The translations under genes and the position numbers were made by a program. The notes beneath the pieces are model-generated. The model saw nothing but the letters and a program-made list of their open reading frames with translations. It was not told the origin of the DNA and searched no databases. Below, in pieces: positions 49,801-61,800 of a DNA stretch of 64,000 nucleotides. How positions within the stretch are numbered: position 1 is the stretch's first letter; each line of letters opens with the position of its first letter. This DNA comes from Acanthornis magna. Taxonomy: Eukaryota; Chordata; Aves; Passeriformes; Acanthizidae. The stretch covers positions 1,783,001 to 1,847,000 of the forward strand of contig JAWUZG010000173.1 in assembly GCA_036785705.1 (NCBI GenBank), read 5' to 3'.

Positions 49801-52800
49801 AGAACTTACATTTCTTTGAGAAGAATTCTGTGCAGCAGTGGGGGAAGACATGGGAAAATTCTTCCAAGTTTGGCACATAGTGTGTGATCCTTATATCCGT
49901 GGGTAATGTTTGGTTTTGTACCATGCAGTGCTCAGTACACATGCCAGAGATTAATGTGGCCTTATGTTAACTCCCTACATCTGTGACTAATAAGTTTTGT
50001 GCCAGCTAACGCTTCCTTGCTGGCTCCTACCAGTGATTAATATGTACTGGTAGATATCTTTGTTTTGAGAACAGAGATGGAGTGCCAGAGCAAAGAATGA
50101 TAAAGAGAAGTGCATCATCACCTGAACACATCTTTGAGATTCTCTCAAGGGAAGAAGACTCACCAGAACATCCAGGGCCATAAGAAGGAATTTTGAGGAA
50201 CAGGATATTCCCAAATGACCACCAAAGACCCCCAAAAGACCCCTACTCATATCCAAAAAACTTCATGGAAATAATAAGCTTATATTCAGGAAGTGTAATC
50301 GGTCTGTAATAGAAATGTGACAAATATAAATTAGTTTCATGGCTATAACCTGGTCTGTTTGGTTGCTGTTCATGCTTTGAGGCAAAATTCCTATGCATCC
50401 AGCATTGTTAGTAAAATAATTGCAGCTTTCCAACCCAGAAAATTGGTTGGAGAGTTTATTTCCCTTTTTTTGGTGACAGCATTATATCATGTACAAGGTC
50501 AGCAGGAGGAAACGGGAGGGTGGGGAGGAAGGCAGATGCCTACCCTGAAGCTATGAGGAAATTCAGTTGTCCTGGCAAGCAAAATCAGCGTAGGATGGGT
50601 GTGTTTGAAGGCCTTTTGTGCCCTTTGTTTTCTGCAGGGCTCTGCTGTGCCCTGGCGTGGTGCAGGGCATGTGCTGCACAGTGACACAGCGCTGATTGCT
50701 GCAGCCACCCTGCCTGCCCCATTCCCTTCCCCTCCTGCTGTTTCACCTCTTCTTGGCTGACCCATTGTGATGTAGTGCTGCAAAAATGGGAATAACTGCA
50801 CAGGCGGGTCCTAGCTGTGCTCCAAATTGGGACTTGTGCAACCAGTCCGGTTCTTGCTGGTCCACAGAAGCTGATTTTGAGGGCAGTACCAAGCTCTCCA
50901 GCTCTGTCTTTGCTCTGGTTGTTTAAATTTTCAGTGTCAATGACCTGTGAGTAGCAAGATACTCAAGCTCAACTTGTCAAACTCTTTTCCCAGGTGGTGG
51001 TTTACTGCCCGTTCACTGGCATTGAGCAAACCTTCCCGTGTGGGAAGTGGCTGGATGAAGATGAAGGGGATGGTCTCATCGAGCGGGAACTCTATGAAAT
51101 GGTCTCCCTGCGCCAGAAAAGGCTGAAAAGTAGGTGCAAGTGTCCAGGAGCCTCCTGTGACCGTCACCCCTCCTGCCACAAGCAACACCCCCCGAGTGTC
51201 ACCTGAGTGACATGGGTAGACCCAGGGTCAAGGAGAGGTTCAGGTGGATTCAGTCACTGGATCATGGAATGGTTTGGATTGGCAGGGACATATAAAAGTC
51301 ATCTAATTCCAACCCCCTGCCATGGGCAGGGACACCTTCCACTGTCCCAGGTTGCTCCAAGCCCTGTCCAACCTGGCCTGGGACACTGCCAGGGATCCAG
51401 GGACAGCCACAGCTGCTCTGGGCACCTGTGCCAGGGCCTGCCCACCCTCACAGCCAGCAATTCCTAATTCCCAAGATCCCATCTGTCCCTGCCCTCTGGC
51501 CCTGGGAAGCCATTGCCTGTGTGCTGTCCCTCCATGCCTTGTCCCCAGTCCCTCTGCAGCTCTCCTGGAGCCCTTCAGGCCCTGCCAGGGGCTCGCAGCT
51601 CTCCCTGGAGCCTTCTCTTGTGCAGGGGAACAGCCCCAGCTGTGCCAGCCTGGCTCCAGAGCAGAGGGGCTCCAGCCCTGGAGCATCTCCGTGGCCTCCT
51701 CTGGAGTGGCTCCAGCAGCTCGAAATCCTTTGGGTATTGTGGCAGACTTTCAGCTTTGAACATACTTCTGTAGGAGAGTATAAAATTAAACTCCAACAAT
51801 ATTTTGAAGAATTATACTCATTTTCTTAAGGGAAGAAATTGGACCTGTCAGTCTTTTAGGTTCACTGGGCTTAGGGCTGCCTCCACCATCATCTTACAAT
51901 TGCAGACAAGCCAGGCTATGTTTCTTATCACTACAGAGACAAAGCTCTCTTATTCTAGGTAAACATAAAACCAAAATATAATGAGGAGACAAACCTGGTG
52001 GGGGGAAAAAAATGAGGAGAAAACCTAAACTTCCTGCTGGCTTGACCTGTTTTTATTCCTGACCTTAGAGGAATAGCAGTTCTTAGCCCTGCCCGGCTGC
52101 CAAACGCAGCTCCCGAGGCAGGCGTGTGCTGGATGTGAAGCCTCTTCTCTAGAGGGAGGCACTGGCACACGTTTGCTGGGAGGAGCTGCTCTGTGCCTGC
52201 CGTGTGGAAATGTTCATCCTTCCACACACGCTCCGCTGCTGCTTCTGCACCGAGCCAAACCTCGCTGCTGCCCGGCCTGCGCCAGCGCCGGTGTGTAAAC
52301 AGAATATTTTAATTAGGATAATAGACACGGTTTAATCCGGCAGTGCTTCGGGTGGGCTCCTGCTTAAACAGCAGTTCATTTAAATAAGCTTTATCTAAAT
52401 GTTAGTCAGTGTTATAACCACGCTGCACCTCCGATGCGGCCCATTTAGCTAAAGCATCTGCAACCTTTAACCCTCTATTATCAGCTCTGATTGTTATTGA
52501 CAGGCTAATTCCCTCACCACTGCAGTGCAGGAGATAGACAGAGAGCATTAGCCTTGAGAAATCTGTGACCTTTAGCTGCCAGATTATAGGAGTGTAAGAT
52601 TCGGAGTTAGAAAAGACCTATTATTGTCATCTCGCCTATCTCCCTGTGCACACAGGACTGTCCCTTTCTGCAGAGCTGATCAAAGCTGGGCTGGAGCTCG
52701 CTTGGGGTATCCATGGTGAAACGTCTCCCAGTGCAGCATCCAGAAGCTGATCCCGCAGCAGATTGCAGCTCCATATGTAGCTTGTATTTATTCTGGTTTT

Positions 52801-55800
52801 GGTTTTTGGTTTGGTTTTTTTTTTTTAATTCCCTCCTCTCCTTATCTCGAATGCTATCCTGGAAACTGTTGTGCCAGGTCTAGTTAGTTCCTCGCTGGTG
52901 TTTGTGCCCTGGGGAATATTTGCCCTGAGAATTCCCAAATGGCCTGGATGCCTCGGTGTGAAAGGATAAGGAATGGGGGGATGTGCCCAGCCAGCCCTGG
53001 GAGGATGATGATGGTATTTGGGGAAATGCCTGGCCTTCTCCTGCAGCTGCAGCTCCCACTCAGCCTCATCTCCCTGCGTGGCTTCTCCCTGACAGCCCTC
53101 TATCAGCATTTCATCCTGCTGCAAGGTCCCGTTTCCCCTCCGTGCGTGCCTCACTCCTCCCTTCCTTCGGCAGGAGGTCAGGGAGGCCAAAGCAGACAGA
53201 TGAGAGCAGTCCTTGGTGTCTGAATTGTGCTTGCAGTTTTCCCCAGGGAGACCAGGCAGCTCCATCACATGCTGTCCACAGCCTTTTCTCTGCTTCATTT
53301 CTGCTCATCTAAAACTTGCTGGTGCTTTTCAGAGAGGAGTGGTCATGAACATTTTGTATGTTATTAGAAGAGGGGCAAAACTTTTTCTGAGAGATCCCTC
53401 ATCCCCTCATTTTTTTTTCAGTAGCTCTTGCCTCTTTTTAATACAGTCAAACACTGAGTAGATCAGTAAAAATCTAATTTATATGCATGTCATCATATTT
53501 TTATATTCCATTCTGGGCTCTGAAGGTCAAGCCGTGCTGGTGTGGGCTCGGGCATACCGAAAGGGTTAGCAATTCTCTCATTAAGATGTGTTAATAATTC
53601 AGCTGATGTCTGAGTGAGGAGAGAAGGCTGTTCCCTCTTCTGTAGGTGCTGCAAGGCCTGCAGAAGAGACACACATTATCATCAATAAAGAATGTAGATG
53701 AGGGGGTCTTTAGAAGAAATGATATCACCTTTATATATTCAACAATATTCTGGTATGAAAACCGATGTAAAGTTGCTGCACATGGACTGGACTTACAGTT
53801 AAAATGTTGGATGAAGACTTGAGATAAAAATCTTGCAGGTTGGCCACAATCTTAGGGCATTTCATGTAGTATAAAAAGAAGTGTTAACTGAAGTCATGTC
53901 AAATTTAGGCATTTAAATAATTTCAAACATTTTGGAAAATATCTTTACACTGCTCTGAGTAAGTTTGTCCCACATGATGCAGCCTCACTAGGGATGGATA
54001 CCTGAGTGGGCTTTGAGGCAGCCTGTTCTGTAAAAAGGCATTTTTGGGATAATTAGTCCAGTCTCAGGAGACTCATTAGCTCAGGATGGAATGATAGCAT
54101 GTCTGTGTCTCTACTCCTCCTTGTTCCAGACACAGATCAGACAAATTTTTGGGAGCTACCTGGAGCTGCATTGCACTGTGCACGAGTAACTGGAGACTCT
54201 TTCTCAATGACAGAAGGAAATATGAGTATTTCCCTGACTTTGTGGTCTTTAAAGTTTGAGTCGCAGATGTTGGACAAGTGTACTGAAACTACAGGGTCGG
54301 ATCACACCCCTTCACTACACTGTTAGTAATGTATAACAAGAGAATTTGGGACACCTGAAAAGTGGTGGTTCACATTTTCCTCATTTTCCTTTAAATGAAA
54401 TCACAGAACTGTATTTCCAGCCAGTCTCATTCCTGTCTGTCATGCAGCAGCTGATTTTGTTTGTGCAGAAAAGGATAAAAGGTACTTCCTTCATCCTGCC
54501 CTCTCTGCCTGCCAGGGGGAACAATGAGAATTATGTTTTTCACCAGGTCACCCTATAAAAATTCCTTTTTAAAAAAAGTGCCTCAAACCTTTCTTTCTAG
54601 AAAACCCCTGGTCTCTGTGGATCTGGACAAGTGATATCAAAAATGCAGGAACAGATGCCACCATCTTCTTCCAGATTTATGGAGACAAGGGGAAATCAGA
54701 TGAGATGAAGCTGGACAATAACTCGGACAACTTTGAAACTGGACAGACTGACAAATTCATGGTATGGATCTTGTGCAAGTAGATTTGGCTTGGTATTGTT
54801 TTCTGGGGCTTTAGCTTCAATCCTGGGCAGAAAATCATCAGCATGGGATTTTTACTCCATTAGATCCCCCTAAATTTGAGGTGAAGTCACTCTGTTTGAT
54901 GGTGATGCAAATGATTTAACCACCTGTGGATGTGGCTTGTCTTCTCAAAACAGGGAATAGGCAGGTTGTTTTTGACTCCTCTCTGATTTAGCTCTTAAAA
55001 GACATCCAGAGGTGTCCTTTTTGTGCATGCTTTGCTGGCTTACAAAAACTGACATTGCGCCTTTTTTCCCATTTACAGATCGAGCTTCCTGACCTCGGCA
55101 CTTTTTATAAGCTTCGGATATGGCACGAGAAAAGAAGTCCCTTTGCTGGCTGGCACCTGAATAAGGTGAGGGGACAGCAAGGGAAGGTAGTCCTGGTAAG
55201 CCAGGCTGGTGACAGAGGTCTGCAGTGCCACTCCTGGGTCACTGTGCTCCCCAGGTGACAGCTGAGCTTGATGTGCAGTGCTCTGATGTGCCTGACTTGT
55301 CAGAGGACAGGATAAAATTGTCTAAGGTTGTACCAAGGGAGGTTTAGTTTGAATATTAGGGAAAATTTCTAGACCAAAGGGACTGTCCTGGCACAGCTGC
55401 CCAGGGCAGTGGTGGAATCCCCATCCCTGGAGGGGTTTAAAAGCCTGGAGGGATTTAAAGGGTGTGGCTCTCGGGGACATGGGTCAGTGGTGGCCTTGAC
55501 GGTGCAGGGGAATGGTTGGACTCGATGGTCTGAGAGGACTTTTCCAGCCCCAATGATTCTGTGATTCTCTGTGTGGGAAATGACAGCAATGGGAAGTGGC
55601 AGCTCCCAACAGCCAATATTGGTGGTGAAAATCACATTTTCCCACCCTTCCCATGTCAGACAGCTGTAGTTCCATCTCACTGCTCCCAGGGCTTTTTTCC
55701 TTGCTCTTCAGAAAACTTCTTATTCATGAACACCATTACTGTACAGAAAGGCAAACCCACTCCTTCTATGGCTTATTTACACTGCCCATAACAAAAAAAC

Positions 55801-58800
55801 CTGATTGTAGCAGAGACTTATTGCACAGTGGGGCATCCCCTGCCCTGCTGTGGGGCTGACCTGCAGGCTGGAGGAGACCACGGAGACTGTGCAAAGGGGA
55901 GCAGCACTGTGCTGAGCGGGGCACAAGGGTGACCTGCCTGACCTTCACTCACACGTCCTTAGCTCCACCAGCATTGATTTCCACACTGCCAGCCCTCGCC
56001 TGGGCTGTCCCAGCAGCAAGTCCATCTCTAAGTTTCACCCCTACTCCTCCTGAGGAGCTTGGAAGGCCCTCTCTGCACTTGAAAAACACACACTTTGCTC
56101 TACCTCTGTAAATAACCATGTTGGTAAATCAGAGTTTGCCGCTTGGAGCTTTTCCTTGGGCTCCTCTAATGTGCTTTGACAGGTCCTGCTCTCCTGCACG
56201 GTCATGGAGCTGTGAAAGCATCCACTGCCAGCACTCATCTCCAGTGGGAAGAGAGCATCAAGTGCTGCTGTTGTCACCATATGGTGGGAGAAGGGGTCTG
56301 GCTGTGGTCTTTTATGACAAAGAAATTGCTGGTCAGACTTTGGGCCGCTGCAATCATCCCTATTAGTTTGTTCACAGATGATGAGCAAGAATGCTTGTAT
56401 CTTCCACAGCTATATATTTCCCTGTGGTATCCTATTTTCCTGCACAAAAATTAAGTTCAGAAAGGACAAGAGGTAACTTAGAGTGTGTCCAGGATTCCCT
56501 TTTGTCCAAACTGTCTAAGTACACCTGGCTAAGATGCATGAAATGCATTGATTTTTTATGGCTGGACCCATTTTAGGCCTTTTTCAACCTAAATGATTCT
56601 ATGATTCTGTGACTTTATGAAAACCAACCTGTCCATGCACACCCAGTCTGCTGTTTTCTGGGTCCTTCAGGCTTGTGGCACATGAATCCCATCGCTTGTG
56701 CATCCATTTTCGTGTCTAGGAAGCAAGATGAAACCTGAATGATGCTTTGTTCCATTCCTCGCACATTTCATGCCTGGTTTGCCTCATGTTGGGTCAGGCT
56801 TCCATTTTCCATCACAAGAACAGAGAAGAGACACACTGGTCAGGCCAGAAGTCCCTCTAGCCCAACCTCCTTTCTCCTGTGTCACATAAGGTCATGATGA
56901 CAGAAGTGTAAGAAAAGGACGAGCATTTATGACACTTCCTCCTAACGTTTTTCCAATTTTTGGCTATTTCCGATTGGACACTTACTTCCTAAGCAGACCT
57001 ACCAAACGGAAAGCGTTTAGTAGGGTTTTTTTCCAGTTATTAGTTCAAAGTTTCCAGCCTCCCCTTGAACATTCAAACTTTCAGCAACCTTAATAGCTTT
57101 TGGCAAGGACTTCACAGGCTGATTGTGTCCTTTTTTGGTTTTTTTTGCTTAGAACTTTGTTCCACAAGCGTCATTTGATGCCCTGAATTTCTTGAGGCAG
57201 AAAAGGGAGCAGCTGACCCTTCTTTGTCTTCTCCATGTCACCTGTGATTCTATAGACCTTCATCATACCCTGCCTTTACACACTCCAACAGACAGCTGCA
57301 GAACACCACCTTATTTGCTCATTACTCCTTTGGAAGCTGCTGCAGATCTTTGATCAGGGTTCCTGCCATTTTTTTCTTTTTTTTTTTTTTCCTCAATGCA
57401 TTGATTCTCAACAGCGAGAACCGGCAGCTCAAGCCCCATCCACGATTTACTCCTTGGGGTTATACAATGGCAGATGATGAGCCCCTTTCAGAGCCATAAA
57501 ATCCCTCAAAATTTCGCCAACACTGTGGAGTGATTGGAGAAAGGAGGAATGAAAAGCCATCAGCTGTGACAGACTTTGCTCCATACATCACTGCAGAGCA
57601 CAAGTCAGACGGCCTCGTTATTAATGTGTTTTATTTTCTCTGCTGCTACCTACTCTTGCCTCCCTGGCAAAAACCTGTCAGGATCTTGTTGCTATTTTGC
57701 CTTTAAGCCTCTGAACTCACACAGTGTTTTTGGTTTAATGAAGGTAACTCTGCTGAAAACGCTGACAAAAGAAAAATACTCATTCAACTGCGGCCGCTGG
57801 CTAGATATAAATGAAGAGGACAATGAGATCGTGCGGGAGCTCCCCGCCGAGGGATCTCTGGTGACTGAAGTCATGCCAGGTGAGAGCCACGGGCTCTGTG
57901 CAGGGGCTTGCTTAGGACCTGAATAGAAAGAAACCCTCTTTGTGTGAGAGATGCACAGGCAGACCGATGCAATTCAATTAACTTCTCTTTCTGGCACTTT
58001 CTCTCTGCAGTATTTTCTCTGTGCATCATTAGCTGCATGAAGCCTGAGAAATCCCAGACTTTTATTATTTTTTTCTTGAGCAGATTTCTCTGTGGTGGGA
58101 AATGGGAGAGATCTGGCCACAGCACAATTGTTTCTAAGGTTTGGGGTTTTTTTATACTTGTAATTTTTTTCCAGTCTCCCTTAAAATGTGAAACGCAAGG
58201 TTTGAGGAATATCCATGGAAAGCAAGCTTAGCTGAAATGCAATCTAAAATTTGACAATCATATTTTGGGCTTTAATGTTTTGTTTAGTTAGATGCAAATT
58301 TATGCAGCTGTATGTATAAATATATAGTAAGTTGCACAGCACAGTAGTGTGTGCATATGCATCTTTCAGTATGTATGAGCAATCCAAACTATTTATTCCT
58401 TTAATTGAACTGGAGATTTAATTAAGGAAAGCTGCAGAACTTTGCCCTGGCTTCCTGAAGTGGCTACTTCTGCCTCGACCTTGTGTCACAGGAATTAAAT
58501 CTACTTAGAAGGAGAATTTAGGAGAGCAGAACATCTCAAGGTGGCCAGCGGGATTTTTCATATTTCCACCAAAGCAGCCACACTCTGTAGACCTTGAGTC
58601 CCCCGTTTTCTGAAATTTCTGGTTCTGACTTTGGTGATCTGCATGCAGCAGAGCAGTTTCTCAGAAGAGGAAGAGTAATTGTAATTGCAGATGTTATTAA
58701 AATGTAAATAAACCTGGTTTTGAAATGTATTTTTAATCAGCTGTGGAGAGGGCAGCTTGAATCCTCACACAGGCACTTCCCTGTGAGGAGAATTTGTGCT

Positions 58801-61800
58801 GAGCAGAGGTGAGATGCAGCACCTGCGTGTTGGGCTTCCAGGTGGGTTTTGGAAGGAGGGCGGGAGCACTGCTTCTTGTCCCTTCCCCAAGCTGGAAAAA
58901 AGGGTCTCTCCCTCGAAGGTTGGCCTGTGGGCTGGCTCTCTGCTGGGATAGCTTTTCCTGGAAATCCTTCACCCTACCAGGCGGGAGGGCAGAGACAAGG
59001 GCATGGTCAGGGGAGGAAGGTGGCAGATCAAAATCCATCCAGAAAAATCCTATGAAGACCTTGAAGGTGACAAGGAGGCAAGACAATCCAAACTCCTGCA
59101 TAAAGTCTGGACTCTTGGAGGGACGATCTTGGGGGTCTTTTCCAACCTTTATGATGTAATGATTTTATGAGTTTATGTTTATAACAGTCCCAAGGGGATG
59201 GGGCCAACTGGGCCTATATTGTCCCACAAATCCAGCAAAAAGCACCCATTCCCCAGGTCTCTGAGCACCTGACCCTTTCTAACTCTTTTTGTCTGCCTGC
59301 CATGCCCCTGGATGCTGAAAATGTTGTTTCCCCTCGCACTTTGCAAGGTTCTCCACCCCCAGAGCCGTCTTGGGAAGGCAGAAGGGGAGGTAGCAGGACT
59401 GGGGCACTCCACGAGGATTTACTTGAAAGGGCCAGGATTTTTATGTCCTTGTTTGGAGAGTCTTTATAGGTTCTCTCAAAGCTTCAGGTCTTCCTCTTCT
59501 TTCCCGCCCTTTTTCTAGTGGTAACGTGGAAGTGTGGAAGTCAATACATCAGCAGAAGTACCAGCTGGAAGTACGAACGCTTAACGTTAATTACAAGCCC
59601 GTCAAAAACGCAGTAAATTTAAGCGGCGATCAATGGCGTCCCGGGGATTGTTTCACTAATTTATGTCTCCCCAGTGATCAAGTACCGCGTGACGGTGTGC
59701 ACGGGCACCGTGAGCGGCAGTGGCACCGACGCCAACGTCTTCGTGTGCCTCATCGGCGACCAGGGGGACACGGGCGAGCGCGTCCTCTACAACTGCATCA
59801 ACACCGTCAATAAATTTGAAAAAGGCAACGTAAGTTCACACAGCAGCGCTTTAACACAAGGGTTTTTAAGAGCGTGATAATTTCGTAAATTAATTTTTCT
59901 CTTTTTTTTTTTTTTTATGTGTGCTTGTAAACTCAGCTGATTTCCATGCCAACTCGGGCTAGGGCAGCAGGGAGGAATAAATCTTGTCGACAGAGCATCA
60001 TAACAGGTTGCAGCTGGAGGGAGGTTTAGGTCGGGGACACTGCGCCCTTGCTTGATGTATGCTCATGAAAGAGTCTCTTGGTTTGCTCCCCAGCTACGTT
60101 CTGACTGCTGAAATTGCATCTTCAGTTTGGGGAAGGCTTCCAGGAAATCTTCCAAGAATAAAAGGGAGCCTTTTCCCCTCCATCTAATACAGCAAAAATT
60201 TGGCTCCCTGGGGAAAAAGGAAGAAAAAAGCATCTTATTTAATGTGAAAGTCAGAACCCACAGCCTAACATGTTTCCTTTATAATTCCTCCAGTTTCCCT
60301 CAACCATGCTGTACTCAATTTTGTGTCTTATTTTCAAACTGATTTTCAATATATTTTTGTCTGTCCGTGTCCAGAATGGAGGGGGGTGGAAATGTACTGA
60401 AATGAAGACAGAGCTTATTCCCTGGAAAGCTGGAGATAATGAAGAAGTCAAATTGTAGTTAAAGCCCTTGCAGCATTGGCAGTATCAGCAAGCAAATGGT
60501 TTGCTGATCTGATCTACAGGGTCAAGCTACTTAATATGTATCCAATTTTGAATCTCTAGGGTCCAACTTAGACTGGTAGAATGTAATCAATAACTCCAGG
60601 AGGAGATTTTGAGAATCTGATCACAGCACTCTACAGATTTCCCATCTCTTGTGTCATTATGTGATTGAAGGTTCAGAGTGGAAAGAAAATGAAGATAAAA
60701 GGAGGTCACGTTTTCAAAATAGACCACTGAATTTAGGCTTCTGAAATATGCATTAGCCCTTTGAATTTGCCTTTGAGTGTCCAGATTTTCCAATTCTTCA
60801 CTGAAATCACTGAGCTTTTCTAGACTTTAAAAGAACTTTCATCAAGTATTTCTTGTTCTTTTAAGATTTGTCTGTGGAAACCTGGCAAATACACAGTGTA
60901 ATGCACAGTCCATTCTGCTTCTAAATTATATATAGGTTTGCATAAATGGACTTTGCAAACATCTTCTTTTTTGCCTATGCATTTACATTATAGATATTTT
61001 AGTTTTAGAAGGTAGGTACAAGCTGTAAAAGATGGCATTTTGTCATTTGGCAAAGCCTGTTTTGTCAAAATGGTAGCGAAATGAGTTGTATGTTGGTGCT
61101 GAAGACAGTTTCAGTGCAATTCCAATGAAAGATGGTTAGTTTGCAGAGAAAACAAACATTTTAAACAGAGCTAATGGCTGTTTTATGGGATGCTCCATCC
61201 TTGTCCAAGTCCAGATTGGGTGAGACTTGGATCTTTAAGGTGCCTTCCAACCCAAACCATTCTAGGGTTCTATGATGAATCTATGATATCTACTTATTTA
61301 TTTATTTATTTAACAAAAAATTTTTTTTTTATTTATTTATTTAACAAAAATGAGTTATGGGCTAACTTGCATGAGGGGGGATAAGAAGGGAGAAATAATT
61401 TTGGCAATCAAATTATGTGATTCATAGTATGCAGATGGCATAAACCAAACTGGAACCTATTAGTGGAAAACTGCTCTCCTAGCATGAGGATCTGAAAGCT
61501 GGTGAATGAATTGGAAGCTGTTTGAGAATTGACCCCGACAAACTTAGAGCTCATATATTCAAGTGGCTGAATGAGTACAACGATGCTGATTAACTCAGAT
61601 ACCCTGTTAAAAAGAAATGTAGATAAGTCAGTACGGTCTCTAATCTACAGCCACTTAAACCAATAGTACCTTGATTACCAATTTAACTTAAAAAGTTTGC
61701 CTGCAGATGCAAACTAACAGCCTGTGTAGAAAGTAAGATTTAAAGATGCCTCTAAATTAGGTGTTTGCCCTGTTGTGGTTCCAGTTAGTTACTTGCTCAT

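Larger units (their letters stand above)
49225..50993 (+). other. LOXHD1 intron 8 (phase 0, about 1.8 kb)
   Basis: Begins with an old CR1-like segment at 49255-49380, then a probable ERVL-type solo LTR. No exon is recognised in the rest. Confidence 0.85.
51130..54600 (+). other. LOXHD1 intron 9 (phase 1, about 3.5 kb)
   Basis: Contains the second young CR1 copy, a CNE-like stretch and an old CR1-like fragment (listed). A 157-residue reverse frame at 52825-53298 has no recognisable domain. Bases 53300-54600 hold nothing I can name. Confidence 0.85.
55166..57743 (+). other. LOXHD1 intron 11 (phase 0, about 2.6 kb)
   Basis: Contains two sense CR1 tails and an old L3-like remnant. Its 3' splice site is AAG (57741-57743), behind a modest T-rich stretch. 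Confidence 0.88.

Noticed and set aside
52825..53298. 157-residue frame on the - strand
   Set aside because: No domain, low similarity to anything I know, in intron 9 without splice or promoter support.
57722..57743. CAG at 57722-57724 as exon 12 acceptor
   Set aside because: It would add 19 bases and break the frame that joins exon 11 to the conserved PLAT 4 strand.
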